DNA of 64,000 nucleotides from Azolla caroliniana (taxonomy: Eukaryota; Polypodiophyta). This document shows positions 21,419 to 32,962 of this stretch, piece after piece. Position numbers and translations under genes: made by a program. The stretch covers positions 16,740,001 through 16,804,000 of the forward strand of contig JBHGNT010000009.1 in the NCBI GenBank assembly GCA_043228905.1, given 5' to 3'. The notes under the pieces were generated by a model. That model made no database searches. It saw nothing but the letters and a program-made list of their open reading frames with translations, and was not told the origin of the DNA. Numbering within the stretch: position 1 is the stretch's first letter; every line of letters begins with the position of its first letter.

Positions 21419-21434
21419 TGGTGAACCCGACGTG
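21419..21434 (+). promoter_or_regulatory. Primer binding site of Gypsy H
   Basis: TGGTGAACCCGACGTG starts 4 nt after the LTR. The identical word follows the 5' LTR of E. I could not match it to a particular plant tRNA. Confidence 0.8.
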
Positions 21435-21453
21435 AAAACCGGGTGGCAAGGAG

Positions 21454-22869
21454 ATGGAAAATCAACCGGAGGCTAGCAACATGATGATGATGTTCGAGCG
21501 CATGCTACAAGAACAACACGCGATGTCAGAGATAGTGGTATCAGTGGAGCGGCTCGTGCAACAAAACGGGCAATTCAACGGGAAAGATGTGTCGCGGTAT
21601 CTTCGAGACTACAAGGCGGAGATGCTACGGTGCGGAATATCGGAAGGACTACAAGTGACGTCCTTCAACCGGGTGGCGACCGACGGGCTTCAAGCAAGCA
21701 TCCATGGGCTACGACAACAAAATCCGACATGGGAGGCGTTTGCAGAAGAGCTAAAGAGGACGTTCGCCATCGAGGATTCCTCCAAGGCGACGCGAAGGGG
21801 ATTCAAAGATTGGGTGGAGACGCTGGACAAGGGATTGAAGGTCGTTGATGTGTTTTCGGCATTCGAAAGCCGGTTCGGGAGGTTGTCTGCGAGAGATCAA
21901 GCTATCCTCATACCGGACAAGGTGATCCTGTTCTTGCGAGCCGTGGACGTCCGGGACCGGAAAGATCTCGGAGTGCTCTTGGAGGACACGACCACGGAGA
22001 GTGGCCTCACCGAAACATGGGAAAGCGTGCGGGATATCGTCGCGCGATACACGAAGAGGGGGCAATGGCTTGCCAACGAGGAAAAGAGGGTTTCGGAACC
22101 AATTCCGAAACCGAGAACCGGATTGGAAGACCATCAACTGAGGGCTCGGGAGACTACAACCGAGAAGGGGATTGATGCATCTACGGTGGAGCAACTATTG
22201 AAGGAGATGGAGAATCTGAAGATCGCGATGGTGAAGAAGTCGGATGACCGCCCCACAAGCTCCAAGTATACGGACCGACGGTGCATATGGTGCGATAGCG
22301 CCGAGCACGATCGGAGGGATTGCGACGAGCATAAGGATGCGCTACGGCGGGATCTCATCTACTACGAGGGAAACCGGATTCATTCGAGGGACTCTCGGAA
22401 GCCACTCCGACCGAACTTCCGAAAAGGCGGCATGAAGAAGGTGCTCGAGGAGGAATTGGCGGCAAGAAGCGACTATGCGACAACCGCGGGAATATGTGTC
22501 GGGGAGTCATCGAGAGCAAAGACGTCTTTTTGGCCGGAAGTTCTAGAAAACACCGAGAAAACCGACTCCAACGAGATCCAAAGCACCGCGGAAGACGTCC
22601 GGGAAGCTACGGGATGGGAGTGCCCTGTCGACAAGAATAGCGTATACGCCCTGTGTCAATTGCATAAGGTGTATGTGGACGAGAAACGACGACGCACGGA
22701 GGATGCGAGCGGGCCATCGAAGATACCGGAAAGCTGGAACTCCGGAGGTAAGGGAAAAGAAAAGGCAACTCCGGCATTCAAGCTCGCCTCGGACATAGAA
22801 CAACAAACCAACTTGAAAAGAGTGTTCGAGGAAAGGATCTTGGATAGCCGGGTAGATTTCTCGCTTTAG
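21454..22869 (+). pseudogene. gag: Gypsy H Gag
   Basis: 471 codons from MENQPEASNMMMMFERML. The start follows the primer site by about 20 nt. The N-terminal half is helical capsid-like sequence (FNGKDVSRYLRDYKAEML, FKDWVETLDKGLK). A CCHC knuckle CIWCDSAEHDRRDC lies near residues 276-289, followed by GGMKKVLEEELAARS. It ends in a TAG at 22867 inside a block that E reads through (SLREVLGIAKKEF), so the stop is a mutation. Gag would build the particle. Confidence 0.88.
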
Positions 22870-23495
22870 GAGCTACTCGGAATAGCAAAGAAGGAGTTCC
22901 ACGATCTTCTCATGGATCTCGTGAAGCGAAAAAGACAAAGTACGGAGGAAAATGCTCCAAGGGTGAATGCGAACACCATTTTAATGAACGACACCGAAGT
23001 GGAGGACGAAATTCCGAACTCCCACTATACAAGGCCACATTGGGCACGCACAACTACGGAGACTCCGGTCCGAATCGGCAACATCAAAGAACCCGTGCTA
23101 GCATTGATTGATCACGGATCGGAGATCAACTTGATGTCCAAGGAGTTCTACCGGAAGGGGAAGTGGCCTATTAACACCAACCATGGATGGAAGATTCGGG
23201 CGGCCACCAAAGCAACGGAAGATCTATTTGCGGCTTGTTCGGATATGACGGTGAAGATCGGGGATGTCGAGATTGACCAAAATTTCTTCGTGCAAGATGA
23301 GGTTTCACATTCCGTCATCCTGGCCAACCCTTTATCACGGCATCACGGATGGAGACGAAGGTGCTCGATAGTGGTGCAGCTTTTGCGCGAATTCGGAGCC
23401 AAAACGGTGGGAAATCTGTCCAATTCCTAATGGTGCCGGCAAATCACGAAAGGAACAAGAGGGAACTCTTGTCCCAAGTGAGAATGGATTTTTAA
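22870..23495 (+). pseudogene. pro: Gypsy H protease region
   Basis: Same frame as gag after the mutant TAG: ELLGIAKKEFHDLLMDLVKR, then the protease signature ALIDHGSEINLMSKEFYRKG and VKIGDVEIDQNFFVQDE. A 1-nt deletion near 23325 shifts the frame. The original frame resumes as NHERNKRELLSQVRMDF and ends at TAA 23493-23495, at the same place as in E. The motif is DHG in place of the usual DTG or DSG. Confidence 0.83.
23484..23495 (+). promoter_or_regulatory. Putative -1 frameshift site of Gypsy H
   Basis: The gag-protease frame reads ATG GAT TTT TAA. The pol frame is open from GGA TTT TTA, one base back. The same GGATTTTTA junction with a stop after TTT occurs in E (42180-42189) and C (36317-36326). 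Confidence 0.6.
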
Positions 23496-26400
23496 AGCGG
23501 ACTGTTGCGGAGTGGGGAAGTGATAGTCCGAGAAGCCCTGATACCCCACACAGGAAGAAAACTCTCGGAGCAAAACATGTACGAATCGGTCCGGATGGGG
23601 CATCTACGTACATGACCGTAACCGGAGGTTTGAAGAAAGGATGCCGACAAGTGGAGGATAAGTTGCGGTCGGCATCAATAATAAAAGAAGATGAAGAAAT
23701 CATGGGGATAGTCGAAGAAGTGTTCTATGGGAGCACGCTACAACAACTTGAAGAGCTTGCGGAAGATAAAAGCCAAGGGAACTGGGTAGTCCCGGTGGAA
23801 TCGGTCGAGATGTACGAGATCATTGCGAAAATGGAGCCGGATATGCTCCGCAAAGAACAAGCAATGGTAAGTACGAAATACAAGACCGTGGAGAAGAAGG
23901 TGAAACCGGCCGCGGGACCACTACCTGCCGATAGCGAACAAAAGAGGAAAGAAGTCTCGGGAGATCCGACACTTCGGAAGTCCGTGGATATCGGACATGC
24001 CTTCACGGATGAGACCCGGAAGAAACTTCGGATCGGTGGAGGTGGGTTCCTATTACAAAAAGAAGAAGAACGGTTTCGCGAGATGTTGGAGCAACACGGC
24101 AAAGCGTTTGCATTTACATCAAGGGAGATAGGGTGCGTCGATCCGAGAATAGTGGAGCCGATGGTGATCTTCACGATTGACCATGTACCGTGGAACCTGA
24201 AGCCGATTCCGGTGCCACGAGCGCATATTCCGAAAGTCATTGACTTGCTCAAGGAGAAGGTGGCGATGGGGATTCTAGAGCCATCAACTGCTCCGTACTC
24301 AAATCGATGGTTTACGGTTCCGAAGAAGAATGGGTCACTCCGATTTATCCAAGACTTGCAACCGGTGAATAAGGTCACGATCCGGAACTCGGGTGTCGGT
24401 CCGATAGTGGACGAATTTGCGGAAGCTTTTGCCGGTGGTGCGATATACTCCATCGGAGACCTATACTCGGGGTATGACCAATTCCAACTAGCCGTGGAGA
24501 GCCGAGACATCACAACCATGCGAACACCGATAGGATTAGTCCAAATGTGCACACTACCACAAGGAGCGACAAACTCGGTTTCTCATATGATGAACGCGAT
24601 GAACAAGGTGCTTCGAGACTGCATTCCGGAGATAACGATGCCGTTCCTCGATGACATTCCGATGAAAGGATGCGCGGTAGAAGAAAAAGATGAGACTATG
24701 GATGATCGGGGATGCCGAAAGTTCGTGGTCGACCATATTCATGATTGTGAGAAAGTGTTGCGAAAGCTAGAAGATGTGCACCTAACACTTTCCGGGGAGA
24801 AATCGGCATTCGGGCAAGAAGAAATATTGGTGGTCGGACATCTATGTGGGCCCTACGGCCGAAGACCGTCACCAACAAAGATCGATGTGATTCAAGCTAT
24901 GGAGGAAGTATGCGAGTCAACATCCGAAGTCCGAAGGTTTCTCGGTGCATGTGCATTCTATCACATATGGATTCCGCACTATGCACATATAGCGGACCCA
25001 CTCTACCACTTGTTGCGGAAAGGTAAGAAATTCGAATGGAAACCGGAACACACCAAAGCCATGAAGAAATTGAAAAAGACACTTCGGAGGGCGGAAGCAC
25101 TTAAGAAGCCGAGCTACGACCGACCGATCATAGTAACGGTTGATACAAGTCCAACCGGTATCGGGTGGGTCATCAATCAAGCCGACTCGGATGGTTCGCG
25201 GTATCCGATCCGATTCGGAGCAAAGGTTCTCAACGAAAGGCAATGTGGATATGCACAAGTCAAAAGAGAACTGTGGGGAGTCGTGTCGGAGATAAAATCG
25301 GATCGGGATTATTTGATCGGAGCCGAATTGGTGATCGAGACGGATTGTCTTCCGATACTCGAGATGATGCGGTGTTGTACGATACCGGATGTAGCTATGC
25401 TAAGGTGGATTGCATATGTCAAGTCGCTTAATCCGGAGGTTCGACACATCTCGGGGAAGGACAACGCGGTAGCGGATATGTTATCAAGGGCTCGGTTCGG
25501 AGATGACATAACCGAATCGGATAATGAAGAAATTTCCGAAGACTACTTCGCGTCGGAGCACATATGCCGAGTGAACGTAATCCGAGAATTCCGGGAAGAA
25601 GAATACGAGGGAGAAAGCTTGATGATCGGAAAGATATTACAAGAGGCCGAGGACTCAACAAACGATAAAGGAAGAAGAGCCGAGATCCGAAGGAAGAAGA
25701 GGCAAGTCCAAAAGTTCTTCTTGGAAAACGGATTAATATGGAGGGCGCCGAAAGGACCGGATGGTATACCACTTCGAGTAGTCGGGACAAAAGAGCAACG
25801 AAACCGGATAATGTCCGAGTTTCACAAATCCGATTGGGCTGGACACCGAGGAACATGGGCAACATTTGTGAAGATCAAGCAAAAATATTGGTGGAAGAAA
25901 ATGTACAAAGATGTCGCGGAGTTCACGGAAAGCTGCGAGAAATGTCAAGTCTACTCCGGGGTTCGACATCGAGATGAGTTACATCCGACATTCTCACCGA
26001 CAATCAACTTCAAGTGGATGGTCGACATAGTGGCCATGCCGACCGGGATTGGACAAAAGAAATACTTGGTATTAGCTCGGGAAGATCTCACGAATCAAGT
26101 AGAAGGTCGAGCGCTTCAGAGGAAAACATGTTCCGCGGTATGCCAATTTCTTTTGGAGGAAGTATTTTGCAAGTATGGGTGCGTAGGGCAAGTGATTGCG
26201 GACCGGGGAGAACTCGACTCGGACAAAGCTAGGGGATTCTTCGCCAAACACGGAGTTCGGTTATCGCTGACAACGGCATACAATCCGGAGGCCAATGGGA
26301 AAATCGAACGAGGACATAGTCCGATCGTGAAAGCACTTGCGAAGGCATGCGATGGAAAGGTGAAGGACTGGCCGCAGATGCTTCCGTATGCACTATGGGC

Positions 26401-26518
26401 GGATCGGACGACGCATAGCTCCGTAACAGGTTACATGCCGGCAGAACTCATGACCGGACAAGCACCGGTAATGCCGACGGAAACCGCGATCGCAACATGG
26501 ACAGTGCTACCGTGGTAG
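23486..26518 (+). pseudogene. pol: Gypsy H Pol: RT, RNase H, integrase
   Basis: Open from 23486 in the -1 frame; a 968-codon stretch from 23612 ends at TAG 26516-26518. RT: VPRAHIPKVIDLLKEKVAMG, PYSNRWFTVPKKNGSLRFI, QDLQPVNKVTIRN, catalytic FLDD at 24644-24655. RNase H: TVDTSPTGIGWVINQ, VKRELWGVV, IETDCLPILEMM. Integrase: zinc H-H-C-C in FHKSDWAGHRGTWATF to SCEKCQ, then MVDIVAMP, VIADRGE and NGKIERGH for D, D, E. The stop replaces a sense codon of E just before the C-terminal module. Confidence 0.9.
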
Positions 26519-27084
26519 GAAGAGATGTGCCGGGAAGAACTACTAGCGGTCCGGATACGACAACTAGAGGGAAGACCGGCAGACATAGCGGAAGCAATAC
26601 GCCGACAACAAGAAGCACGATTCCGGAACAAAAGCCGGTTCGACACAAAGCACCGACTACGACCGAGGAGGATTGAAGAAGGAGATTGGGTGATCGTCTA
26701 TGACAGTAGTTTGGACCATCAATATACAACGATGCGGAAATTCGCGAAAAGGTGGTTCGGGCCATACGAGGTTCGGAAAGTCTTCGACAACGGAACGTAC
26801 CGACTGTCCGAGTTGGATGGAACAATACTACGAGTGCCTATAGCCGGGAAGCGGGTGAAGATTTTTAAGAAGCGGACCGACGACAAACCCTATGTGATCC
26901 AAGCCAAGGCCGACAACGAGGAGCAATCGGACAAAGACCACAGTGATGCGGGAAGCGAAGAAAGTGAATTACAACTCATAGTCGACATAAGGGAAGAATC
27001 GGAAGAAGCTTTGGGTGAAGACGGATATGAGGAATCGAGAACTTCGGCACATACCGGAGGATGTGCGGGTTCAGAGGGTACGAG
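26519..27084 (+). pseudogene. pol: Gypsy H integrase C-terminal module
   Basis: In frame after the TAG: EEMCREELLAVRIRQLEGRP, a basic FRNKSRFDTKHRLRPRRIEE, DWVIVYDSSLDHQ, KFAKRWFGPYEV (GPY/F motif), then VPIAGKRVKIFKKR and an acidic tail that runs into the LTR. No chromodomain is seen. It would help the integrase bind DNA or choose targets. Confidence 0.85.
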
Positions 27085-27788
27085 TGTCGTGGTGTATTCC
27101 ACACACTACGTGAAAACCATAAAATAATATATCGGATTTTAGATACATATAAATAAATAAATAATATATCAAAATATTTATCACGTGCATAGGGCAGGAT
27201 TCAAACCCTACACCTCCACGTAGATAAACTTCAACTTTACCATTGTCATAACTTATCTTTAGTGTTATACATATAGATTTAATACGTATAAGACCTTTAT
27301 TTACACATACCTTAATAAAAGGTAAAAATCATGTATTCTTTAGGGTGTGAATATTTTATTTACACGTGACATTAAAAGTGACTCATGCACATCTAGCGTG
27401 CATGAGCCCTATACTTAGGAAATGAACAAAGCATCACATGCACATTTAGTGTGCATGGACACTTTTGGTGAAAAAGCATGAAGCCATGCTTAGCCTCTTC
27501 CATCTTTATATAAGGAGGAGAGAAATATGTATAAGGTTGTTGATTAATATACAAGGATTGATCAATCTAATATATTCGTGGGATTCACAAATTTTTCCAT
27601 CTAAATTACTCTTATAATCTAAATATTGTTTTAAATACACTAAACTCGTGGGATTCACGAGATTGCTATCTTACTTCTCTTTCTACTATTCATAACTAGC
27701 CTTAAGTTGTATTCCTCTTCCTCCTAGTCCAAAACCTCGGCGGTTCCCACCCGACTCACGCAACGATCCGGAGCCGAAAGGCACGACA
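27085..27788 (+). repeat. 3' LTR of Gypsy H
   Basis: 704 bp, about 99 percent the same as 20710-21414. The purine-rich AGAGGGTACGAG lies directly upstream and is the likely polypurine tract. Confidence 0.95.
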
Positions 27789-28440
27789 GCATAAAACTGT
27801 TTGTCGCATAGTGTTTGTAAAACAAAGCGGGCATGTTTAGCATGTTCTTGTAATGTACGACTATAAATTAGAATATCATCCAAGAAAATAACGACAAATT
27901 TTCCAAGTTGTTCTCGGAAAATTTCATTCATTTCTTGTTGAAATATGGCCGGAGCATTCGTCAAACTGAAAGGCATAACCAAAAACTCATAATGGCCATA
28001 GCATGTACGAAATGTCATTTAGGAAGATCTTCCTCACTTTTGATGGTAGCTCGTACAGATATCAAGTTTCGTGAAATACCGAGCTTCCTAGAGATGGTCA
28101 ATTCGATTGTTAGCCAGGGGCAATGGATATGAATTCTTGATCGTCACTTTATTCAAGCGTTAGTAATTAATACACATACGCCATGTGCCTTGTTTCTTTT
28201 TTACCACGAGAACAGGTACACCCCATGGAGATTTACTATAACGTATATAACCCACTCGTAAATAGTCCTTGAGTTGCTTAGATACCTCATCCTCTTCGGA
28301 TCGACTTTAGCGATAAGGAGGTTTACTTATTGGTGCAACACCAGGTACAATATCTATGCGATGGTCTATATTACGTTTAGGAGGTAGCCCATGTGATACC
28401 AATTGAGAGCTTAGATCTAAAGTATGCATATGATAAGGAT
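27789..28440 (-). pseudogene. pol: Gypsy I RT fingers and palm
   Basis: Minus strand: GLPPKRNIDHRIDIVPGVAP, SKPPYR then a stop, SPWGVPVLVVKKKQGTWRMC, INY then a stop then [34 protein letters not shown] and the catalytic block FLDDILIYS (27875-27886). At least four stops. It continues at 20709 on the far side of H. Confidence 0.87.
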
Positions 28441-28441
28441 A

Positions 28442-28854
28442 TGATAGATTAATAAGAATGGAAAGAGAGAAAGAAGGGTGCCGATCCACCCAACCACCCC
28501 CGAGCGAAGGGATCCAGACGGACTCGAGCCTCGATCGGCGTCCCAGACCATCGTCGTGGCGTCGAGTCGTACCTGGTACTGGCGCGCTCGCTAGAAGAGT
28601 TGACCCACCACAAGAACATAGTCTCAACATAGTCAAGAGATGATGAAATGAGGGTATCTAGGCCTCGTATTTATAGCCAGACCTAAGGCCCCCATGCAAG
28701 TTCACACTTGGCCTAATGGGTTGTCTCAATCCTGAGTATTAAAAGTAATCCTCCCCTTCTTTACACTCTTGTTTAACCCTCACACTTTATCCACGTATAT
28801 AGAATACTACGGTACATTCTCACCACGGGATATTATATTGTCATGCCCATAACA
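28442..28854 (-). repeat. Possible orphan LTR or promoter segment
   Basis: The minus strand runs from TGTTATGGGCATGACA to TTAATCTATCA, has a TATAAATA box near 28670, and is richer in GC downstream of it. It separates the RT from the Gag remnant of Gypsy I. Flanking 5-mers do not match, so the boundaries are weak. Confidence 0.33.
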
Positions 28855-28959
28855 GATGTATACGTGGTAATATAAACATTCTATTACATATGAGAGTCAC
28901 AATGGTAGTCCTCTCGTGCATACACATCTCAAAGCTTAAAATGGGATATGGATTAGTCG

Positions 28960-29740
28960 ACTACAAAGTTAGTTGACATAAATAATAGTCACAAGTTCGA
29001 CAATTGTGTAAGAGAAAGAGGGTGGCTATATATATTGTGTTTGGTCTTATTGTCACATAAAATGTGCAAGTCAATTGGTGGTAGTTGCAAAACATGTGTA
29101 TAATTGGTTGTCACATCATACAATAGGGTAAGTGCCTCACCAATGATGACTGGTTTAGGCCTATGTTGAGCAAGAGATCGTTTATGTTGTTCTCAAGCCC
29201 ATGATGAAACTAGTCATCCCAATTGACATTGTCTAACAACTAGCCAAACTTTGATGCATATGTCAACACTGCCCTAGATCCTTGTCGTAGTTTGTAATGT
29301 TTGTTACCAAAGATCGACATTTGTCAAATTCCTTGAAGGTTGCTTCAAACAAGGTGAGAAATGTTGCGTAATCTTTCAAAATGGGCAATTATTTTTCCAT
29401 CAATGCCATGAATCATATTAGTAGAAAACCAGTCAAGAGGAACTGACGAGTTAGAGTCGCCTAAAGTTGTTGAAGTATCACCGAGGCTATAGATGCATGA
29501 CCAATGGATTTGGTGGAGGAATCCCCATAGGTCAACTCGTTTACTACTAAATTCTTCAAGGAGGGGTTGAAGGATGTGGAATTTGATTCATAGGTGTGTC
29601 GTTACAAAGCTCGTGCCTTGAAAAATTCTATAATTTAAGTTTCCATGGACCACTAGGATTTGGTCAGACTTAATGATGGAGTTTGACATGACGATGCTTG
29701 CATAAGAAGGAGGAATAGTTGAAGAGAAAGAAGATCAAAC
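28960..29740 (-). pseudogene. gag: Gypsy I Gag remnant
   Basis: The best stretch, near 29170-29310 on the minus strand, reads LRQGSRAVLTYASKFG, stop, LLDNVNWDD, which is the capsid-domain pattern of many Gypsy Gag proteins (QGSxSVxxYAxxF). Many stops on either side. A possible start MSNSIIKSDQILVVHG lies near 29690. Confidence 0.5.
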
Positions 29741-30407
29741 TATCATGAAAACAAGATTTCAAAACAAAACAGTAAGCTTGTATTCAATGATTTGTGTTGA
29801 TCTTCTTGAGAATCAATTATTATGAAGAGCCTTTTATATAGTCAATAAGCCATGTACGAATTAGCATGCAGACTTTGAGACTTACACATGGAAACCCACA
29901 AATAGACTTTCTCTCAACCTTACGATGACATATCCCTATAACTCTTTACATTAGTTAGATGTTACATTCAACGAATGTTTTTTTGGGGGTTTTTGTATCG
30001 CAAACTCGGAAAACCAAACCATTTCATGAACCTATTAGCAAACATGTTTGTCGTAATGCAAGCTTAATTTGTTGGACATGTGTAGGTAATTGTATATGAG
30101 AAATCTACTAGGGTCCTTTTCGATTGTGTGTATATGTATCATATTTTGTTTTGTTTTACTATTGTATATGTAGGGTTTAGGGTTTATAGTTGATACTATA
30201 GCGGTAGTGATTTTGTTTTTTCATGACCTCCATGGTGGATCATCAAGATGGGAAGGGAACATTTCTAGCTCAATAATATAGTTCTTTACTTTGTCTCCTT
30301 CTGAGCAGAGAATGCTCTGCTCTGCTTTGTTGCCTCCTTCTGAGCAGAGAGATATTTGTTTATGTACATAATTACATACAGACTACACACACAAAGCCAA
30401 ATATGTC

Positions 30408-30460
<53 letters not shown>

Positions 30461-30962
30461 ACAACCACGATGTGCACTCTCGATTGCAATATTCATTGGT
30501 AAAGTTCTTGAACATCGAGAGTTGCTACTCACCTTCACATGTATCACGTGAAATGTAATATTTTTGGTCTCATAGGTCATATTTGACCTCCGAAGACGAT
30601 AATATAATCTATCTATATATCTATCTCTCTCTGTAACGGCTCTTTCTACCGTTGCCGTTGCCGTCTGCTGTTGTCGCCGCCGCCGCCGTCGTCGTCTACA
30701 ACCGTTGTTTGCGGCCGTTGTTGCTACTGATGTTGTCGTTGTCGCTGTTTGTCGGTTGCCGCCGTCGCCATTGTCGTGTGTAGTCATTGTCGTTGTCGTT
30801 GTCGTCGTTGTTCACCTACGCTTCTGACGAAGTCATCAGCTGAGCAAACGAGAGAGCATACATGTGTTTCTACACTTGAACTTAGCGAGTAAGGCATTGA
30901 TGCTCGGCTAAATTTTTTCTGTCCTCTTTGTCTTTTCTTTCTTTTATCTTTTGATTTACAAC
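29741..30962. other. Unassigned sequence with simple repeats
   Basis: No recognisable gene. It holds a (TC)n tract at 30411-30462, a trinucleotide-rich GCC/GTC/GTT stretch at 30640-30820, a doubled CTCCTTCTGAGCAGAGA at about 30296 and 30332, and a telomere-like TAGGGTTTAGGGTTT near 30171. The right part may be the 5' untranslated region of LINE L2. Confidence 0.6.
30411..30462. repeat. (TC)n microsatellite
   Basis: About 52 bp of nearly pure TC repeats. Confidence 0.95.
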
Positions 30963-30975
30963 ATGACTTCTAGAT

Positions 30976-31714
30976 GAAACCATAAGGAAACACACAAAGA
31001 AATTATAAGCAAGGAAGAATTTGTAGATGTCCTTAACCGTTTAGTTAAAATAGAAAAATGGGCCAAAGAGATTGAAGCTGAAAAACAAAAAGATAAGGAA
31101 GAAAAAGAAGTGCTTATTGCTGAAATAACGAAACTTAAAGTAGACAACACGAACCTTCAAAAACAAGTTAAGGACCTTGAGACATCTAGGGAAGATGGTG
31201 AAATATCTTCCCTAGAGGATATTAAGGACGAGATCAAAAAGGTTAAGGAAGAGGTTTAAAGCGATATGGAATTAGCAAAAACTAGGTGGGTTGATGTAGT
31301 AAAACATAATATTAAAAGAGAACTAAAGGATGAAAATATTGTAAACACTACCCTTGAGGAGGGAAAAATGCGTCAAGCTCGACGCCTAAATGTACGAGTT
31401 ACTGGGCTCAAGGAAGGGGCATCTCCTGACGAAGATACACAAACATTAGGGAAAATGTTGGGGTACGAAGCCCTACCAATCACTAAAACTTGGAGGGTAG
31501 GACGTGACACCACTAGGAAAAGAGTTTTGGTCCTTCAGTTTAAGAACTTAGAATCTAGAATCGCATTTTTTAAAAAGAGACCAATTATTCGAGGATTGGG
31601 CAGGGACCCTATCTACCTTGATGAAGACCTTACCAAAATGCAAATTGAGCATCGTAAAACTTGTATGTCGCGAATCATACAAGCTTGTAAAGAGGGGCAT
31701 CGTGCTTTTTACTG
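30976..31714 (+). pseudogene. LINE L2 ORF1 protein
   Basis: A charged coiled coil (KEEFVDVLNRLVKIEKWAKE, KEVLIAEITKLKVDNTNLQ) is followed by a TAA near 31257, then an open frame from ATG 31266. It contains ARRLNVRVTGLKEGASPDED, TWRVGRDTTRKRVLVLQFKN and GRDPIYLDEDLTKMQIEHRK. This is the coiled coil plus RRM plus C-terminal domain order of L1 ORF1 proteins (Transposase_22 type), which bind LINE RNA as trimers. It is distinct from the zinc-knuckle ORF1 at 17370. Confidence 0.8.
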
Positions 31715-31756
31715 AGACGGACGTGTGATAATAAATGATCGGACAATAAACTTAGG

Positions 31757-32364
31757 ATGACTTTATGGAACTGTAACGGTGCACTTTGGACACACCCTGG
31801 TCATCTAGAGGAGATTTTGAAGGTATCTAACATACTTTTTTTAGTAGAAACACATCAAAGCCCAAATCGAGGACTTGCATACACCCTTCACTCAGCAGTA
31901 ATTAGTAGCTTCCCATACACAAAACACTCCAATCATAGTAGAATAGGGTCTATGCCACAGAACAAGTGGTTTGATGAGGATTGTAGAGAGTTGTATAGAC
32001 AACTTAAAGTGTCATAACTTAGTGGTACTATTTCCTCAGTACAGGCTCGAAAATAGATGCGCAAGATGACACGTCGTAAAAGACAAGCTTGGGAAGCATC
32101 CCAATATTGGGAACTCTACCATATGCTCATGAGTAGGGATTGCGCCTTTGCATGGAAGAGACTGCGGGAACTGCGGCCACAAACACCCATCGAGGATCCC
32201 AATATTTGGCACACATATATCGAGAGACTGTACCATGTCCCGAACCAACCACCCATTCCAATGCCTTCCACACCCTGACCTAACATGGGGACACTTTTCA
32301 TGACCTCTAGGTTCACGAAGGTCATAAAAAAATTACAACATAGGAAATCCATGGACCACACCGG
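31757..32364 (+). pseudogene. LINE L2 ORF2, 5' part with internal deletion
   Basis: MTLWNCNGALWTHPGHLEEI and ILFLVETHQSPNRGL form the endonuclease start, with the expected catalytic N and E. The sequence then jumps to NKWFDEDCRELYRQLK, the spacer that precedes RT, so most of the endonuclease is deleted. After stops it continues KRQAWEASQYWELYHMLMSR and TPIEDPNIWHTYIERLYHVP. RT itself is absent here. Confidence 0.8.
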
Positions 32365-32954
32365 TGTCGTGTTGTTATGCTCTCGAGTGTGAAATGAGGC
32401 GGGACTGCGGGGGCCCTGAACCAAGGAGTGTGAGAAAGAAGAGGGAGAGTGATTCGCAGGTAAAATAGAGGGAGATGGGAACGGAAAATTCAATTACAAT
32501 GTCAGCAATGATTACAACCGGCAAGCCGGTAACAGACCCAAAACGGAGGTCCCATGCACACACCTAGACGACACAGACAATGCACCGTGGAGCCTCTACT
32601 GGAAGCACACGGGCTTACGCGTAGCAGAGGCGACCGACCCCGAAACGTAGTGGAGACCAACGGTTCCGGAGGAGAGAGCTCTGTTTCCCCCCGTCCCCGC
32701 AACACTTCGTCCTCCCCCCCTTTTTATAGGTCGCCGAGGAGGCCGTTACATCAAAACACATCAACTTTATTCTCTGTCCTTTCGGACAGAGATACGCGTC
32801 GATTTCCTAGCTAATTAATACCCTTCTTAGTACATATGCATGTCAGCCGATCTATCCCTAGCTATGTACAAGTCATAAACGCACACAAACGCGAAAAGGA
32901 TTGGGTCACGCCTCCCACCCTTGATTCATCCTAGGGGCGGTTTTCTCCACGACA
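32365..32954 (-). repeat. 3' LTR of Gypsy C
   Basis: 590 bp. The element-sense start TGTCGTGGAGAAAACCGCC closely matches E's TGTCGTGAAGAAAACCGCC, and it ends AACAACACGACA. A TATAAAAAG box lies near 32722-32730 on the minus strand. The middle shows little similarity to E. Confidence 0.9.
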
Positions 32955-32962
32955 TCCACCCC
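32955..32962 (-). promoter_or_regulatory. Polypurine tract of Gypsy C
   Basis: GGGGTGGA on the minus strand adjoins the LTR start; E has GGTGGGGGCGGA in the same place. Confidence 0.75.

Larger units (their letters stand above)
20710..27788 (+). mobile_element. Gypsy H, full-length LTR retrotransposon
   Basis: 7.1-kb Ty3/Gypsy element: LTRs 20710-21414 and 27085-27788, primer site TGGTGAACCCGACGTG, gag-protease, pol in the -1 frame. LTRs differ at roughly 8 sites in 705. It belongs with C and E by protein and primer site. Coding damage is light: a stop at 22867, a 1-nt deletion near 23325 and a stop at 26516. It lies in the RT gene of Gypsy I with a 4-bp duplication. Confidence 0.95.
19945..29740 (-). 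mobile_element. Gypsy I, decayed, split by Gypsy H
   Basis: Minus-strand Ty3/Gypsy remnant. RNase H and the RT thumb lie at 19945-20709, the RT palm and fingers at 27789-28440, and a Gag remnant near 28960-29740. Deleting H with one 4-bp duplicate rejoins the RT frame as Phe-Tyr-Ala-Lys. Integrase and LTRs were not found; its 3' side ends at solo LTR K. Stops are frequent. Confidence 0.85.
30963..32364 (+). mobile_element. L1-type LINE L2, interrupted by Gypsy C
   Basis: ORF1 with coiled coil and RNA-binding fold, then ORF2 endonuclease start and the spacer before RT. It breaks off at 32364, exactly where the LTR of Gypsy C starts, inside the phrase KVIKKLQHRKSMDH that leads into LINE RT. 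The remainder should lie beyond the window, on the far side of C. Confidence 0.85.

Noticed and set aside
22867-22869. TAG in H Gag as programmed readthrough before protease
   Set aside because: E reads a sense codon at the same position in a conserved block, so the stop is a mutation of this copy.
30383-30787. A 134-codon minus-strand frame rich in Arg and Thr
   Set aside because: It consists of trinucleotide and TC simple repeats with no domain.
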